DNA of 64,000 nucleotides from Psychroserpens luteus (GCF_015319355.1 NZ_JADILU010000003.1:558001-622000), one strand, 5' to 3'. Counted from the first letter of the stretch, positions 9,495-17,896 are shown. The notes: generated by a model not told the origin, from the letters alone. Numbers and translations: made by a program.

Positions 9495-9513
9495 ATAGTT
9501 AAATAAACTATTA

Positions 9514-9546
9514 GACCTGTTTGTTTCAAATGAACAGGTCTTTTTT
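9514..9546 (+). terminator. Intrinsic terminator after the 8860 gene
   Basis: Arms GACCTGTT and AACAGGTC around a T/A-rich loop, followed directly by six T residues. It lies 55 bp after the stop at 9459. Confidence 0.85.
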
Positions 9547-9668
9547 ATGCTCATTTCCGAAGAAAAACAAAATCAAGTCACAATATTAATAGGATTTTAA
9601 GGGTTTACAATCTGTAAATAATTAATTTTGCATCGTATTTGGAATAGTTTTGGATAATTTACCTACAC

Positions 9669-10358
9669 ATGAAGCGATTGTTATACATATTGTTTATTCT
9701 GCCATTGATGCTCACAGCTCAAATTGAGCCTGTGGTGCAGGATTCTACTGTTGTAGAGTATATTTTGGTAGATGGTGATTCTATCCCAAAAACTGCCATT
9801 GATCTCAATGAAGTTTTATTGCTTCACAAATTAAAATTCTCTAGTAAAGAAGATCGTATTACCTATTTAATCTTAAAACGAAAAACCTTAAAAGTCTATC
9901 CGTATGCAAAATTAGCTGCAGATCGTTTGACAACATTGAGTGAGCGTTTAGAAAAATTAGAAAGTAAGAGAGCGAAAAAGAAATACGCTAAAAAAATCCA
10001 GAAATACATTGAAGATGAGTTTTCTACGGAATTAAAGAAACTGACAAGAACTGAAGGTCAGATTCTTGTAAAATTAATCCATCGTCAAACAGGTACAACT
10101 ACATTTGGCTTAATTAAGGAATTACGTAGTGGTTGGCGAGCCTTTTGGTTCAATACAACTGCAAGCATGTTTGATATTTCTCTAAAGGAAGAATTCAATC
10201 CAATGGAAGTGAAAGAAGATTTTTTAATTGAAGATATTTTGGAGAGAGCGTTTCAAAACCGACAATTAGAACGTCAAAAACCAGCAATAGACTTTGATTT
10301 TTACGATTTAACAGATAAATGGTTGAATAACAAAGCAACTGCAGAAACTAAAAATTAA
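9669..10358 (+). CDS. DUF4294 domain-containing protein, exported
   Basis: The 229-residue protein begins with a cleavable signal peptide (MKRLLYILFILPLMLTAQ). A lysine- and arginine-rich DUF4294 region follows, with LKVYPYAKLAADRL near residue 77 and LIKELRSGWRAFWFN near 152. DUF4294 proteins are conserved in Bacteroidota and their role is unknown. TAnnTTTG-like -7 boxes occur at 9623 and 9645. The stop overlaps the start of the hemolysin III gene in TAATG, so the two are translationally coupled. Confidence 0.85.
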   Translation: MKRLLYILFILPLMLTAQIEPVVQDSTVVEYILVDGDSIPKTAIDLNEVLLLHKLKFSSKEDRITYLILKRKTLKVYPYAKLAADRLTTLSERLEKLESKRAKKKYAKKIQKYIEDEFSTELKKLTRTEGQILVKLIHRQTGTTTFGLIKELRSGWRAFWFNTTASMFDISLKEEFNPMEVKEDFLIEDILERAFQNRQLERQKPAIDFDFYDLTDKWLNNKATAETKN

Positions 10359-10984
10359 TGCGAATTCAAACCCCTTTTGAAGAACGATTAAATGCTTGGA
10401 GTCATGGAGTAGGAGCTGCTTTTGGAATTCTGGGTTTAGTTCTTTTGGTATTTTCATTGAAAGCCCAAATGCCATATGCACTTTTTAGTGTCATCATCTA
10501 CGGATTGTCAATTATCATTTTATTTCTTGCATCAACGTTTTATCATGCAGTAAGAGGTGAGAAGCGTAAACACTATTTTAGAGTTGTAGATCATATTAGT
10601 ATTTATTTACTTATTGCAGGAACTTACACACCTGTTTTATTAATTGCGTTACCAGATAGTCATGGTTGGACGCTTTTCTATACTGTTTGGGGAATTGCTG
10701 CTTTTGGTGTAATTTTAAAACTCTTTTTTACAGGACGATTTGAGACGTTCTCAACCTTGTTGTATCTCGTTATGGGTTGGCTTATCGTATTTGATTTTTC
10801 TACTTTAGCAGATAGGATGCCAACTAACGGACTTTATCTACTTTTTGCAGGAGGCGCATTTTACACTCTAGGTATTGTGTTTTATGTTATTGACAAAATA
10901 CCTTATAACCATGTGATTTGGCACCTTTTTGTATTAGGAGGAGCCATTTGTCATTTTTTTATGGTGTATGGTTATGTGATTTAA
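10358..10984 (+). CDS. Hemolysin III family (PAQR) membrane protein
   Basis: The 208-residue protein has seven predicted membrane helices. It shows the family hallmarks: AWSHGVGAAFG near residue 13, STFYHAVRG near 60 and the C-terminal HLFVLGGAICHFF. These supply the conserved Ser, His and Asp residues thought to bind zinc in PAQR proteins. The bacterial members (YqfA/TrhA) are implicated in membrane lipid or energy homeostasis; a haemolytic role is not established for most. Its start overlaps the DUF4294 stop. The 3' end overlaps the convergent VOC gene by 4 bp. Confidence 0.88.
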   Translation: MRIQTPFEERLNAWSHGVGAAFGILGLVLLVFSLKAQMPYALFSVIIYGLSIIILFLASTFYHAVRGEKRKHYFRVVDHISIYLLIAGTYTPVLLIALPDSHGWTLFYTVWGIAAFGVILKLFFTGRFETFSTLLYLVMGWLIVFDFSTLADRMPTNGLYLLFAGGAFYTLGIVFYVIDKIPYNHVIWHLFVLGGAICHFFMVYGYVI

Positions 10985-11352
10985 ACATGTTGATCAACTA
11001 AAATAGCATTACCATCTGGATCTAAAACTACAAAACTTGCAGGACCACATGTTGTTTCATCTGCTTCGGTTTCTAGTTTAATGTCTTTAGATTTTAAATG
11101 CTTTTGAATCGTTCTCACATCATCAAATTTGTCTAAGCTTTTGGCATTTTCATCCCAACCTGGATTAAAGGTTAGCATATTATTCTCAAACATGCCTTGA
11201 AATAAACCAACCAATGAATTACCATTTTTCATGATGAGATAGTTGTTTTCTATTTGACCTCCAAAAACTGTAAAACCTAAGGTTTCATAAAATGCTTTTG
11301 AAGCGTTAATGTCTTTAACTGCTAAACTTATTGAAAATGCCCCTAATGTCAT
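10981..11352 (-). CDS. VOC family (glyoxalase/bleomycin-resistance fold) protein
   Basis: The 123-residue protein has one VOC module built from two beta-alpha-beta-beta-beta repeats: FSISLAVKDINASKAFYETLGF at the start and FVVLDPDGNAILVDQ at the end. Metal-ligand positions are not obvious beyond scattered Glu and His-like sites, so the reaction cannot be named. It is convergent with the hemolysin III gene and overlaps its stop by 4 bp. Confidence 0.85.
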   Translation of the reverse strand: MTLGAFSISLAVKDINASKAFYETLGFTVFGGQIENNYLIMKNGNSLVGLFQGMFENNMLTFNPGWDENAKSLDKFDDVRTIQKHLKSKDIKLETEADETTCGPASFVVLDPDGNAILVDQHV

Positions 11353-11382
11353 GAAGATTGGTTTTTAATTAATGGATATCAA

Positions 11383-11892
11383 TTATTCTATCCTAATAGA
11401 CTGCGTTGTAAAAGATAGCCCTTGTTTCCCCATTGTAGAATTCATAACACCTTCAAAAAATGGTTCAGGACAATTTTTTGGTATTTTCCATTCAAAAAGG
11501 AAGTTAGAACCTGTACCACCTTCAACGTTTATTTCATCAATTATAATTTCAGTGGTTTCTAAAGGAGCCAAATAAATTGGCTTGTCAAAATAGGTTTTCA
11601 ATAAATTACCATGCGTGTCATAATAAGTAGCTTTGGTAAGATAAATAGTATCTCTATCACTTATATTTCTTAAACTAGCAACAGCTGTTAAATTATGAGT
11701 ACTATGTTGTGTGATACTATAGATTTGCGAATAAATAGATAAATAAGATTTTCCATGCTCTAAAGAATCCTTTAGAGGTCTATTCATTTCTCGCTTTGTC
11801 CAATTTTCTTGGTGAATATCTTCAGGTTTTTTTGGTGGCTCACAGTTAAAAAGTAAAACACTACAAAATATAAAAATGGTTGTTAATTTCAA
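11383..11892 (-). CDS. DUF3124-like lipoprotein
   Basis: The 169-residue protein has a lipoprotein signal, MKLTTIFIFCSVLLFNCEPP, with Cys17 as the lipidation site. The mature part contains LSIYSQIYSITQHSTHNLTA followed by SLRNISDRDTIYLTKATYYD, a pattern I associate with DUF3124. It also has an Ig-like character (LAPLETTEIIIDE). A periplasmic or outer-membrane anchored structural role is likely; no enzyme motif is seen. It lies in a run of small reverse-strand genes. Confidence 0.7.
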   Translation of the reverse strand: MKLTTIFIFCSVLLFNCEPPKKPEDIHQENWTKREMNRPLKDSLEHGKSYLSIYSQIYSITQHSTHNLTAVASLRNISDRDTIYLTKATYYDTHGNLLKTYFDKPIYLAPLETTEIIIDEINVEGGTGSNFLFEWKIPKNCPEPFFEGVMNSTMGKQGLSFTTQSIRIE

Positions 11893-11965
11893 TTTTTTAT
11901 GACTTTAGATTAATGTTATGCCTAAGATATTGCTATTTCTTGCAAGTTCCAATAAAATATAATAT

Positions 11966-12394
11966 TTAACTTTCTAAAATATCGCGATATTCCTCAAAGA
12001 ACAATTCAAATTGATTCATGTATTCATTGAAAAACACCATTACATCTCGCCAAGTGTTTTTATTATGAATGGATACTTTTTGCTCTAGAGGTAAATAAAT
12101 TCTTGAAATTTCTTTACCGTTTTCTAAAAAATATTCTTCTTCAAAAATAACTTTGGAAATGTAATCACTCACCAAAATAGCTTTTAAAGATTGTAATTTC
12201 TCCCAGTATTTAATTCGGTTTTCTAAATCATCTTCTAGATCTAAAGCAACTAGTGCCTTTTTAGTATCAAAATGAAATTTAAAGGAAAAACCTTTAATTT
12301 TTGTGTCGTACAAAATCCATTTTCTAGGAAATGACTTCCCATAACTTGTCCAGAACTCTTCTCTTAATTGGCGACTTTCTTCTTTTGAGAACAT
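11966..12394 (-). CDS. DUF4268 domain-containing protein
   Basis: The 142-residue protein begins MFSKEESRQLREEFWTSYGK, then has a FSFKFHFDTKKALVALDLE segment, typical of DUF4268. It has no signal peptide or membrane segment. Some relatives sit at the C-terminus of nuclease-like proteins, but the stand-alone form has no known role. Residues 70-142 are acidic and aromatic-rich. It is separated from the toxin-antitoxin cassette by the orphaned ZIP gene end at 12449. Confidence 0.75.
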   Translation of the reverse strand: MFSKEESRQLREEFWTSYGKSFPRKWILYDTKIKGFSFKFHFDTKKALVALDLEDDLENRIKYWEKLQSLKAILVSDYISKVIFEEEYFLENGKEISRIYLPLEQKVSIHNKNTWRDVMVFFNEYMNQFELFFEEYRDILES

Positions 12395-12448
12395 TTGTGA
12401 TTATTAATTGATTTTTTTAATTTGGCCAAGCAATGTAAACAAAAATAG

Positions 12449-12533
12449 TTATATAACATAAGCAATCCCAACCCCTAAAATAATAGCAATCAACTTAGAT
12501 AAATTGAATTTATGACCTTCACTACTTTCAAAT
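12449..12533 (-). pseudogene. Orphan 3' end of a ZIP transporter gene
   Basis: This reverse-strand fragment encodes the last 27 residues and stop of a ZIP transporter, from FESSEGHKF to GVGIAYVI. The amino acids are identical to the end of the intact gene at 13522. In the 78 bp compared directly (12456-12533 against 13529-13606), 71 bases match, with no gap. All differences, including two more codons and the stop (TAA against TAG), are synonymous. There is no start or upstream coding sequence, so the piece is a remnant. It marks the far boundary of the toxin-antitoxin cassette. Confidence 0.9.
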
Positions 12534-12560
12534 GAGGTTGTTAATTTTGGTTTCTTACAG

Positions 12561-12848
12561 TTATAAAATAGTCTTTAAATCCTGCCTTCCAATGATAGCC
12601 ATAATCTCCACAATAGATTCATTTATTCTGTAATAAATACTATCAGATCCACAAACACATCTTCTATATCCAGTTTTTATGTAATCTACTGATTCAAACG
12701 AAAACGGACTTTCGACTATCACATCAAAGTAGTTGAAAAATGTTTCGAAATAATGATCTGCTTGTGTCATTCCGAAATTTTCAACTCCGTACTTATAAAT
12801 TCTTTTTAAGTCATCTTTGGCTACATTACTAATTTTATAAGTTGCCAT
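12561..12848 (-). CDS. RelE/ParE family toxin
   Basis: The 95-residue protein has the ParE/RelE fold pattern: an N-terminal strand (YKISNVAKDDLKRIYKYG), two helices, then GYRRCVCGSDSIYYRI and VEIMAIIGRQD strands. ParE proteins poison DNA gyrase, whereas RelE-type members cleave mRNA. The sequence resembles the ParE side (RxxxxxxYxIYYRI-like), but the target is not proven. Its ATG overlaps the antitoxin stop (TAATG), as usual for such modules. It is part of the 1.07-kb cassette bounded by duplicated ZIP gene ends. Confidence 0.88.
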   Translation of the reverse strand: MATYKISNVAKDDLKRIYKYGVENFGMTQADHYFETFFNYFDVIVESPFSFESVDYIKTGYRRCVCGSDSIYYRINESIVEIMAIIGRQDLKTIL

Positions 12849-13081
12849 TACAGCGAAGACTTTGCTTCTGCCAATATTTCTTCTTTACTAAGGTTTGTGA
12901 ATCCACTATGCTCAGCTTTTTCTAGTTTAGCATGAATCCAATCAATTTGTACTTGCTGTTTTCTTGCTTGTCTAATTAAGTCATTTACGAGTTCACTCTT
13001 GCTCGCATACTCTTTATTATCAACTTGATTTTTTAACCACTCATCGTTTGGTTGCGTGAATGAAATACTTTGTCTTGCCAT
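12848..13081 (-). CDS. ParD-like antitoxin
   Basis: The 77-residue protein from ATG 13081 (MARQSISFTQPNDEWLKN) has an N-terminal ribbon-helix-helix. KEYASKSELVNDLIRQARKQ forms the helix pair, and a C-terminal tail should wrap the toxin. A start at 13129 would add 16 residues without family similarity. The stop overlaps the toxin start. Like other ParD proteins it should bind its own promoter upstream of 13081 and repress the pair; no clear operator was identified. Confidence 0.85.
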   Translation of the reverse strand: MARQSISFTQPNDEWLKNQVDNKEYASKSELVNDLIRQARKQQVQIDWIHAKLEKAEHSGFTNLSKEEILAEAKSSL

Positions 13082-13180
13082 GATAATTATGTTTGGTGTT
13101 AATTTACACCAAATTTGTTTATTTGGCAATTTTTTATGTTAGAAGATTTGATGTCCATCAGAACGAAAGGCTTTTGTCTT

Positions 13181-13501
13181 TTATAGTAAAATACTCATTT
13201 TCTCAAATCTTACAATTGCTCCTTGAGTAAATTCTTCTAAAATCTCAAACGCTTTATGTGGTGAATTTTTGTTAACCTCAATATCAGATAGCCATATAAT
13301 TTGATTGTTTTCCTTTGATGGATAAAAGGATGAAATCCAAATTATAAAGCCTTTACCGCTAATAGAATACCATAATCTATCTTTTCTGGAAGTATAAAAG
13401 TTAACATTGTAATTTTTTAAGAAATCATTCCATTCTCTAGATGGAAAAGAGTCATTTAAATACTTTAATTTCTGCAGAATATTTTTTGATTCTGTACTCA
13501 T
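13181..13501 (-). CDS. Hypothetical protein in the toxin-antitoxin cassette
   Basis: The 106-residue protein is not recognised. It is soluble and aromatic-rich, with RLWYSISGKGFIIWISSFYP near residue 42 and IIWLSDIEV near 68. A short alpha/beta domain of this kind could be an immunity or accessory protein, but nothing supports that directly. It lies upstream of parD on the same strand and inside the segment bounded by the two ZIP gene ends, so it probably arrived with them. The start at 13501 lies 21 bp from the ZIP stop. Confidence 0.6.
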   Translation of the reverse strand: MSTESKNILQKLKYLNDSFPSREWNDFLKNYNVNFYTSRKDRLWYSISGKGFIIWISSFYPSKENNQIIWLSDIEVNKNSPHKAFEILEEFTQGAIVRFEKMSILL

Positions 13502-13521
13502 TTGATTTTAATTAATCTCAA

Positions 13522-14199
13522 CTAAATTACATAAGCAATCCCAACCCCTAAAATAATAGCAATCAATTTAGAAAGGTTAAACTTATGACCTTCGCTACTT
13601 TCAAATAATATCGTCGTAGAAATATGGAAAAAGATCCCAATAACGATGGCATTGACCATAGTAAGGTGTTCAGTAGATATTTCCGAAGCATTAGAAATCA
13701 AAGTTCCTAAAGGCGTCATTAAAGTAAATACAATTAAGAAACTTGCAATTTGAAGTTTACTGAAATTGGATTGCATTAAAAATGCAGAAATTAATGCAGC
13801 AATTGGAATTTTATGAATAAGTACACCATAAACCATATCGTTGTGTTCATGGATTGGGAAACCTTCTAAAAAACTATGTAAACATAAACTGATGAATAGT
13901 AACCAAGGAAAAGCGGTTTCATCTTTGTGAATATGAACGTGACCATGCTCTGCACCTTTAGAGAAAAACTCTAAAATGATTTGCAATAGAATTCCGCACA
14001 TGATAAACAATCCTGTGGTTTTTGCTTCTAAGTGATGATAAACTTCTGGTAATAAATCAAAGAGCGTTAATGCTAATAAAAATGCACCACTAAAAGAGAG
14101 TAGGAGTTTGGTGTACAATGGTTTTTTCTGTTTGGTTGTAACTGCCAAAAGAATACCGATGCCTACTGCTAATATGGGAAGTAAATAAGATTGTATCAT
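13522..14199 (-). CDS. ZIP family metal transporter
   Basis: The 225-residue protein has about eight predicted membrane helices and a histidine-rich loop (GAEHGHVHIHKDE near residue 102). The helix motifs are CLHSFLEGFPI and LIHKIPIAALIS, in which ZIP proteins place metal ligands (H, E, H, K). ZIP carriers import zinc or other divalent metals into the cytoplasm. The start overlaps the stop of the upstream methyltransferase (ATGA). Its 3' end, 13529-13606, is repeated as an orphan fragment at 12456-12533, with a toxin-antitoxin cassette between. Confidence 0.88.
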   Translation of the reverse strand: MIQSYLLPILAVGIGILLAVTTKQKKPLYTKLLLSFSGAFLLALTLFDLLPEVYHHLEAKTTGLFIMCGILLQIILEFFSKGAEHGHVHIHKDETAFPWLLFISLCLHSFLEGFPIHEHNDMVYGVLIHKIPIAALISAFLMQSNFSKLQIASFLIVFTLMTPLGTLISNASEISTEHLTMVNAIVIGIFFHISTTILFESSEGHKFNLSKLIAIILGVGIAYVI

Positions 14200-14933
14200 T
14201 TAAAAATCATGACTAAACGTTCTGATGTTTTAGGATTAAACTTCTTGAGTTTATAATCTCCATAAATATCTAATAAATACACACCTGCTTTTGCAAAGAG
14301 TGCTTCAAAATCTTTTAATGTAAACGCTCTAACGCGCTCTTGAAATTGATAGTTTTCACCGTGAGAAGTAAAAGTAATATCTTTTATAATATAACCATCT
14401 TTTACACTTCTTTTTTGATGAAAATCAATACCTTCAACTGTTTTTATATCTTCGGAAACGAGCTGATCTATCACATACTCGCTATTCATAAAGTCAATCA
14501 CTCCAAAACCAAATTCATTTAAATCTGCACTAATCGCTTTTATAGTATTTAGATTATCTTCCTCTTTATCAAAATATCCAAAACTTGTAAATAAATTAAA
14601 AACCGCATCGAACTGTTTCTTATACGGTTTGCACATATCGTGAACTTCAAATTGAAGCGTTTCATTTTCAAATTGTTTGGCGTATTCGATGCTGTTTTCA
14701 GATAAATCAACACCTGTAACCTTATAACCCAAACTGTTGAGATATACAGAGTGTCTTCCTTTTCCGCAGGCCAAATCTAAGATTTCACCATGTTCTGGAA
14801 GGTTAAGATAGTTGGTGAGATTATCCATGAAGTGTTGCGCTTCGGTATGATCTCTATCTTTATATAAAATATGGTAAAACGGAGAGTCAAACCACGACGC
14901 ATACCATTGTTGAGTGTCTTTTTTCATATTCAT
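14196..14933 (-). CDS. Class I SAM-dependent methyltransferase
   Basis: The 245-residue protein has a seven-strand methyltransferase fold. Motif I is ILDLACGKGRHSVYL near residue 55, followed by VTGVDLSENSIEYA and FDAVFNLFTSFGYF. The LIDIYGDYKLKKFNPKTSERLV C-terminus fits small-molecule or unassigned methyltransferases of the UbiE-like group. The substrate is unknown. It overlaps the downstream ZIP gene by 4 bp (ATGA), which implies coupled translation. It is divergent from the RNA methyltransferase at 15023. Confidence 0.85.
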   Translation of the reverse strand: MNMKKDTQQWYASWFDSPFYHILYKDRDHTEAQHFMDNLTNYLNLPEHGEILDLACGKGRHSVYLNSLGYKVTGVDLSENSIEYAKQFENETLQFEVHDMCKPYKKQFDAVFNLFTSFGYFDKEEDNLNTIKAISADLNEFGFGVIDFMNSEYVIDQLVSEDIKTVEGIDFHQKRSVKDGYIIKDITFTSHGENYQFQERVRAFTLKDFEALFAKAGVYLLDIYGDYKLKKFNPKTSERLVMIFK

Positions 14934-15000
14934 TTCCTGCGAAAATTATCTTAAACGCTAGGAACATTTTTAATTCTACTTATAAGCCACAAAAATACTT

Positions 15001-15008
15001 TATTTTTG
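15001..15008 (+). promoter_or_regulatory. Candidate -7 box for the 15023 gene
   Basis: TATTTTTG matches the Bacteroidota -7 consensus TAnnTTTG exactly and lies 15-22 bp before the start. No TTG -33 element sits at the usual spacing, so support is partial. Confidence 0.4.
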
Positions 15009-15022
15009 TAAGCTAATAGACG

Positions 15023-16201
15023 ATGTTAATGGAGAATAATTACAAAATGGTAGCCAAAACCTTATTTGGTTTTGAAGAGTTATTAGAGCGAGAACTCATA
15101 CAGTTAGGCGCAATGCATGTTAAAAAGGGCGTTAGAAATGTGAGTTTTGAAGGAGATAAGGGCTTTATGTATAAAGCAAATTTAGCGCTTCGTACTGCCA
15201 TTAAAATACTAAAACCTATAAAAACCTTTAAGGTGCTTAATGAACAAGATCTTTACGATCAGATTTATAAAATGCCTTGGAACAAGTATTTAAAACCTAC
15301 AGGAACTTTAGCGGTTTCGGCAACAGTGCATTCTAAAGCGTTCACACATTCTTTGTATGTTGCTCAAAAAACAAAAGATGCTATTGTAGATAAATTTAGA
15401 GAAACTGATGGTCAACGACCAAATGTAGATTTACGTTTTCCTGATTTGAAAATCAATGTTCATATTGACAGGCAGGTTTGTACTGTATCATTAGACTCTT
15501 CTGGAGAATCTTTACATAAACGTGGATATAAAACAGCAACAAACATTGCACCTATAAATGAAGTACTTGCTGCAGGATTGGTGATGCTATCTGGTTGGGA
15601 TGGTCAATCTGATTTTATGGATCCAATGTGTGGTAGTGGAACCATCTTGGCAGAAGCAGCGATGATTGCTTGTAATATTCCGCCAAATTTAATGCGTAAG
15701 GAGTTTGCCTATGAGCGTTGGGAAGATTGGGATGTTGAGTTATTTGAGAAAATTGAAGCATCATTATTGAGTAAAACTAGAGATTTTCACCATAAAATGT
15801 ATGGTTATGATAAATCACCAAGTGCAGTAGCAAAAGCAAAGGACAATATAAAGAATGCACATTTAGATGAGTTTATTAGTATTCAGCATGAAGACTTCTT
15901 TAAAACGCAAAAAGCAGGTGAGAATAAATTGCACATGGTTTTTAATCCGCCTTACGGTGAACGTTTAGATATCAATATGGAGGAGTTTTATAAAAGTATT
16001 GGTGATACCTTAAAGCAAGGATATCCTGGAACTGATGCTTGGTTTATTACTTCAAATCTTGAAGCATTAAAGCATGTAGGTTTGAGACCTTCTAGAAAAA
16101 TACATTTAGTAAACGCCAAATTAGAAGCGCGTTTAGTAAAATATGTGATGTATGAAGGTAGTAAGAAAGGAAAGTATATGAATAATGATAAAGATGAATA
16201 A
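15023..16201 (+). CDS. THUMP-domain 23S rRNA guanine-N2 methyltransferase, RlmL-type
   Basis: The 392-residue protein has the order of the RlmL N-terminal half. A ferredoxin-like and THUMP region spans about residues 1-160 (KTLFGFEELLERELIQLG). A Rossmann methyltransferase follows, with DPMCGSGTILAEAAMIA near residue 200 and the NPPYGERL catalytic motif near 313. In E. coli RlmL this domain methylates G2445 of 23S rRNA. The second methyltransferase half of enterobacterial RlmKL is absent, as in many Bacteroidota. ATG at 15029 is an alternative start. It is divergent from the methyltransferase-ZIP pair. Confidence 0.88.
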   Translation: MLMENNYKMVAKTLFGFEELLERELIQLGAMHVKKGVRNVSFEGDKGFMYKANLALRTAIKILKPIKTFKVLNEQDLYDQIYKMPWNKYLKPTGTLAVSATVHSKAFTHSLYVAQKTKDAIVDKFRETDGQRPNVDLRFPDLKINVHIDRQVCTVSLDSSGESLHKRGYKTATNIAPINEVLAAGLVMLSGWDGQSDFMDPMCGSGTILAEAAMIACNIPPNLMRKEFAYERWEDWDVELFEKIEASLLSKTRDFHHKMYGYDKSPSAVAKAKDNIKNAHLDEFISIQHEDFFKTQKAGENKLHMVFNPPYGERLDINMEEFYKSIGDTLKQGYPGTDAWFITSNLEALKHVGLRPSRKIHLVNAKLEARLVKYVMYEGSKKGKYMNNDKDE

Positions 16202-16202
16202 G

Positions 16203-16622
16203 ATGATCAAAAGAATATTATGTGTTGTTGTATTGGTAATGATAAGTGCAACTAGCTTTGGGCAACAATTAAAATGCAAGAAGTTTAAAACGGGAACGTT
16301 CATTATTCCGGGAGATTCAATAGTACCTCAATCTACACTTAAGCGTAGCAAAACAAGTCAATTTGAATCTATTTCTGCTAAAGACTTCATGGATTTAGAT
16401 ATTACTTGGACTGATGATTGTAACTATGTTTTAACAATTAAAGAAGATACTCCTGAGGAAGAAATTTCCGAAGTAGAAAAATTAATTGAAGAAGGAGGTG
16501 GTTTGAGAATTCAAATGCTTAAAACTGTAAAAGATACCATGTATTTTAGAGCAATTGCAACAATTAAAGGAACTGATTACCCAACAGATGGCAAGCAAAT
16601 AAAAATTAGTAAAAAATACTAA
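16203..16622 (+). CDS. Hypothetical exported protein
   Basis: The 140-residue form starting at ATG 16203 has a signal peptide (MIKRILCVVVLVMISATSFG). Two nearer in-frame ATGs at 16185 and 16194 overlap the upstream gene. The mature protein is about 120 residues with two cysteines, in QQLKCKKFKTGTF and TWTDDCNYVLTIKED. These could form a disulfide in a small beta-rich domain. No family is recognised. It follows the RNA methyltransferase directly and converges with the DUF6048 gene, leaving 4 bp between stops. Confidence 0.65.
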   Translation: MIKRILCVVVLVMISATSFGQQLKCKKFKTGTFIIPGDSIVPQSTLKRSKTSQFESISAKDFMDLDITWTDDCNYVLTIKEDTPEEEISEVEKLIEEGGGLRIQMLKTVKDTMYFRAIATIKGTDYPTDGKQIKISKKY

Positions 16623-16626
16623 GTGA

Positions 16627-17379
16627 CTAATTTGTCTCTTTTTCTACAGTAACCTTTTTATCTTTTTTATAAATAGGAACGAGGTAAGAGAGCGTATAGC
16701 CAAATCCTAATCCAAAGCGACCACTATCATAGGTTCTATTAAAACCAGGAACATACAAGTTTTCAAAACCTACGGGTTGATCTTGTGTGACCATTGCTTT
16801 TATTTGAACATTAAGTCCAGCGTATAAATTGGTAAAGAGCTCTGCTTTGAGACCTATAACTAATTCTGCCCAAATTGCAGATAAGCCATCATATTCCTGA
16901 GCTTGAGTATTTGTAAATTGGTTAGTCCAGTATTGATTTGTATTATAAACGGTAAATTGATTTCGTGTTTGACTAAACGTACTCACACCAACTCTAAAAC
17001 CAGTATAAACCATGTTTTGCATGTCTAACCAGTTTACGTAGGTATTGTAGTCTATACCTGCTTTAAAGTAACTTCCGTTTGCAGTAACATCTAGGAAATC
17101 TGTTGCTATTCTGCGTTCTTCTGTACCTAATTCTCCAGCGATGTATAGCTTTTTACTCAATCTATAATCACCATTAATTTCAAAGCCTGTATAATCTTCA
17201 TCTATGAGAGATCGTGCTATTTTACCAAGATCTCCACCTAATCGTAGTCCGTATTTTTGCTTATAAACTAAGGTGTCTACTTGTTTTTCTGTATCACCAA
17301 TTTGTGCGTGAGATGCTAATGAAAATAGCATCACTATTATCAAATTAATGATAAATAATAATCTGTGCTGCATTTTCAT
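16627..17379 (-). CDS. DUF6048 family outer-membrane-like protein
   Basis: The 250-residue protein has a signal peptide ending SLASHA and repeated amphipathic strands (LRLGGDLGKIARSLI, YLIAGELGTEER-like segments, GLGFGYTLSYLVPIY). This suggests an outer-membrane beta-barrel of about eight to ten strands. It matches the flavobacterial DUF6048 family by length and pattern. The function is unknown. Its start overlaps the end of the DUF6452 gene by 35 bp; the pairing of these two families in tandem suggests joint action in the envelope. Confidence 0.78.
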   Translation of the reverse strand: MKMQHRLLFIINLIIVMLFSLASHAQIGDTEKQVDTLVYKQKYGLRLGGDLGKIARSLIDEDYTGFEINGDYRLSKKLYIAGELGTEERRIATDFLDVTANGSYFKAGIDYNTYVNWLDMQNMVYTGFRVGVSTFSQTRNQFTVYNTNQYWTNQFTNTQAQEYDGLSAIWAELVIGLKAELFTNLYAGLNVQIKAMVTQDQPVGFENLYVPGFNRTYDSGRFGLGFGYTLSYLVPIYKKDKKVTVEKETN

Positions 17380-17896
17380 TTTCTATAGTGTAATTAGTTA
17401 TATCAAAACTTGTAATCCATGTATCATCATCTCCAGCAGTCTCACCATCTCTTGTAATTCCTAAGGGATCATCTAAATTAAAGATACTCTTATAACCACA
17501 AGCTCTGGATACATAAACAAACTGAGGTGTGTATTTTACGGTAATAATGTCAATATTATGATTAGTGGTCGTATTTGTATCATCTGCAAAATCTGCATCT
17601 CTCACTAATTGAAATCTAGTTATGGTTTCAACTTCTTCTTGAAAGTTTAAAGGTAAATTAATAGAGTCTGAATTAGCTCGACTCACAATAGGAGTTTCAG
17701 AAAACGGATCATCATTTTCATCAAGCCCTATGACTTCTAATTGTCTTACTAATTTAGTGTCATCTTGATTGTTAATGTCGTAAAACCTGATGATTAACCG
17801 TGGAGTTGTAGCAGTAGATTCAGCACAAATATCATCGCGTTCGCAGCTATAAAATATAATGGCAATAAATAGAATTATAAATTTTATGTTTTTCAT
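17345..17896 (-). CDS. DUF6452 family lipoprotein
   Basis: The 183-residue protein has a lipoprotein signal, MKNIKFIILFIAIIFYSCERD, with Cys18 as the lipidation site. The DUF6452 segment CAESTATTPRLIIRFYD follows, then paired beta strands ending VYVSRACGYKSIFNLDD. The two conserved cysteines (CAES and RACG) may pair. No catalytic motif is present. It begins 1 bp from the stop of rlmD and overlaps the downstream DUF6048 gene, forming a compact three-gene unit. Confidence 0.78.
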   Translation of the reverse strand: MKNIKFIILFIAIIFYSCERDDICAESTATTPRLIIRFYDINNQDDTKLVRQLEVIGLDENDDPFSETPIVSRANSDSINLPLNFQEEVETITRFQLVRDADFADDTNTTTNHNIDIITVKYTPQFVYVSRACGYKSIFNLDDPLGITRDGETAGDDDTWITSFDITNYTIENENAAQIIIYH

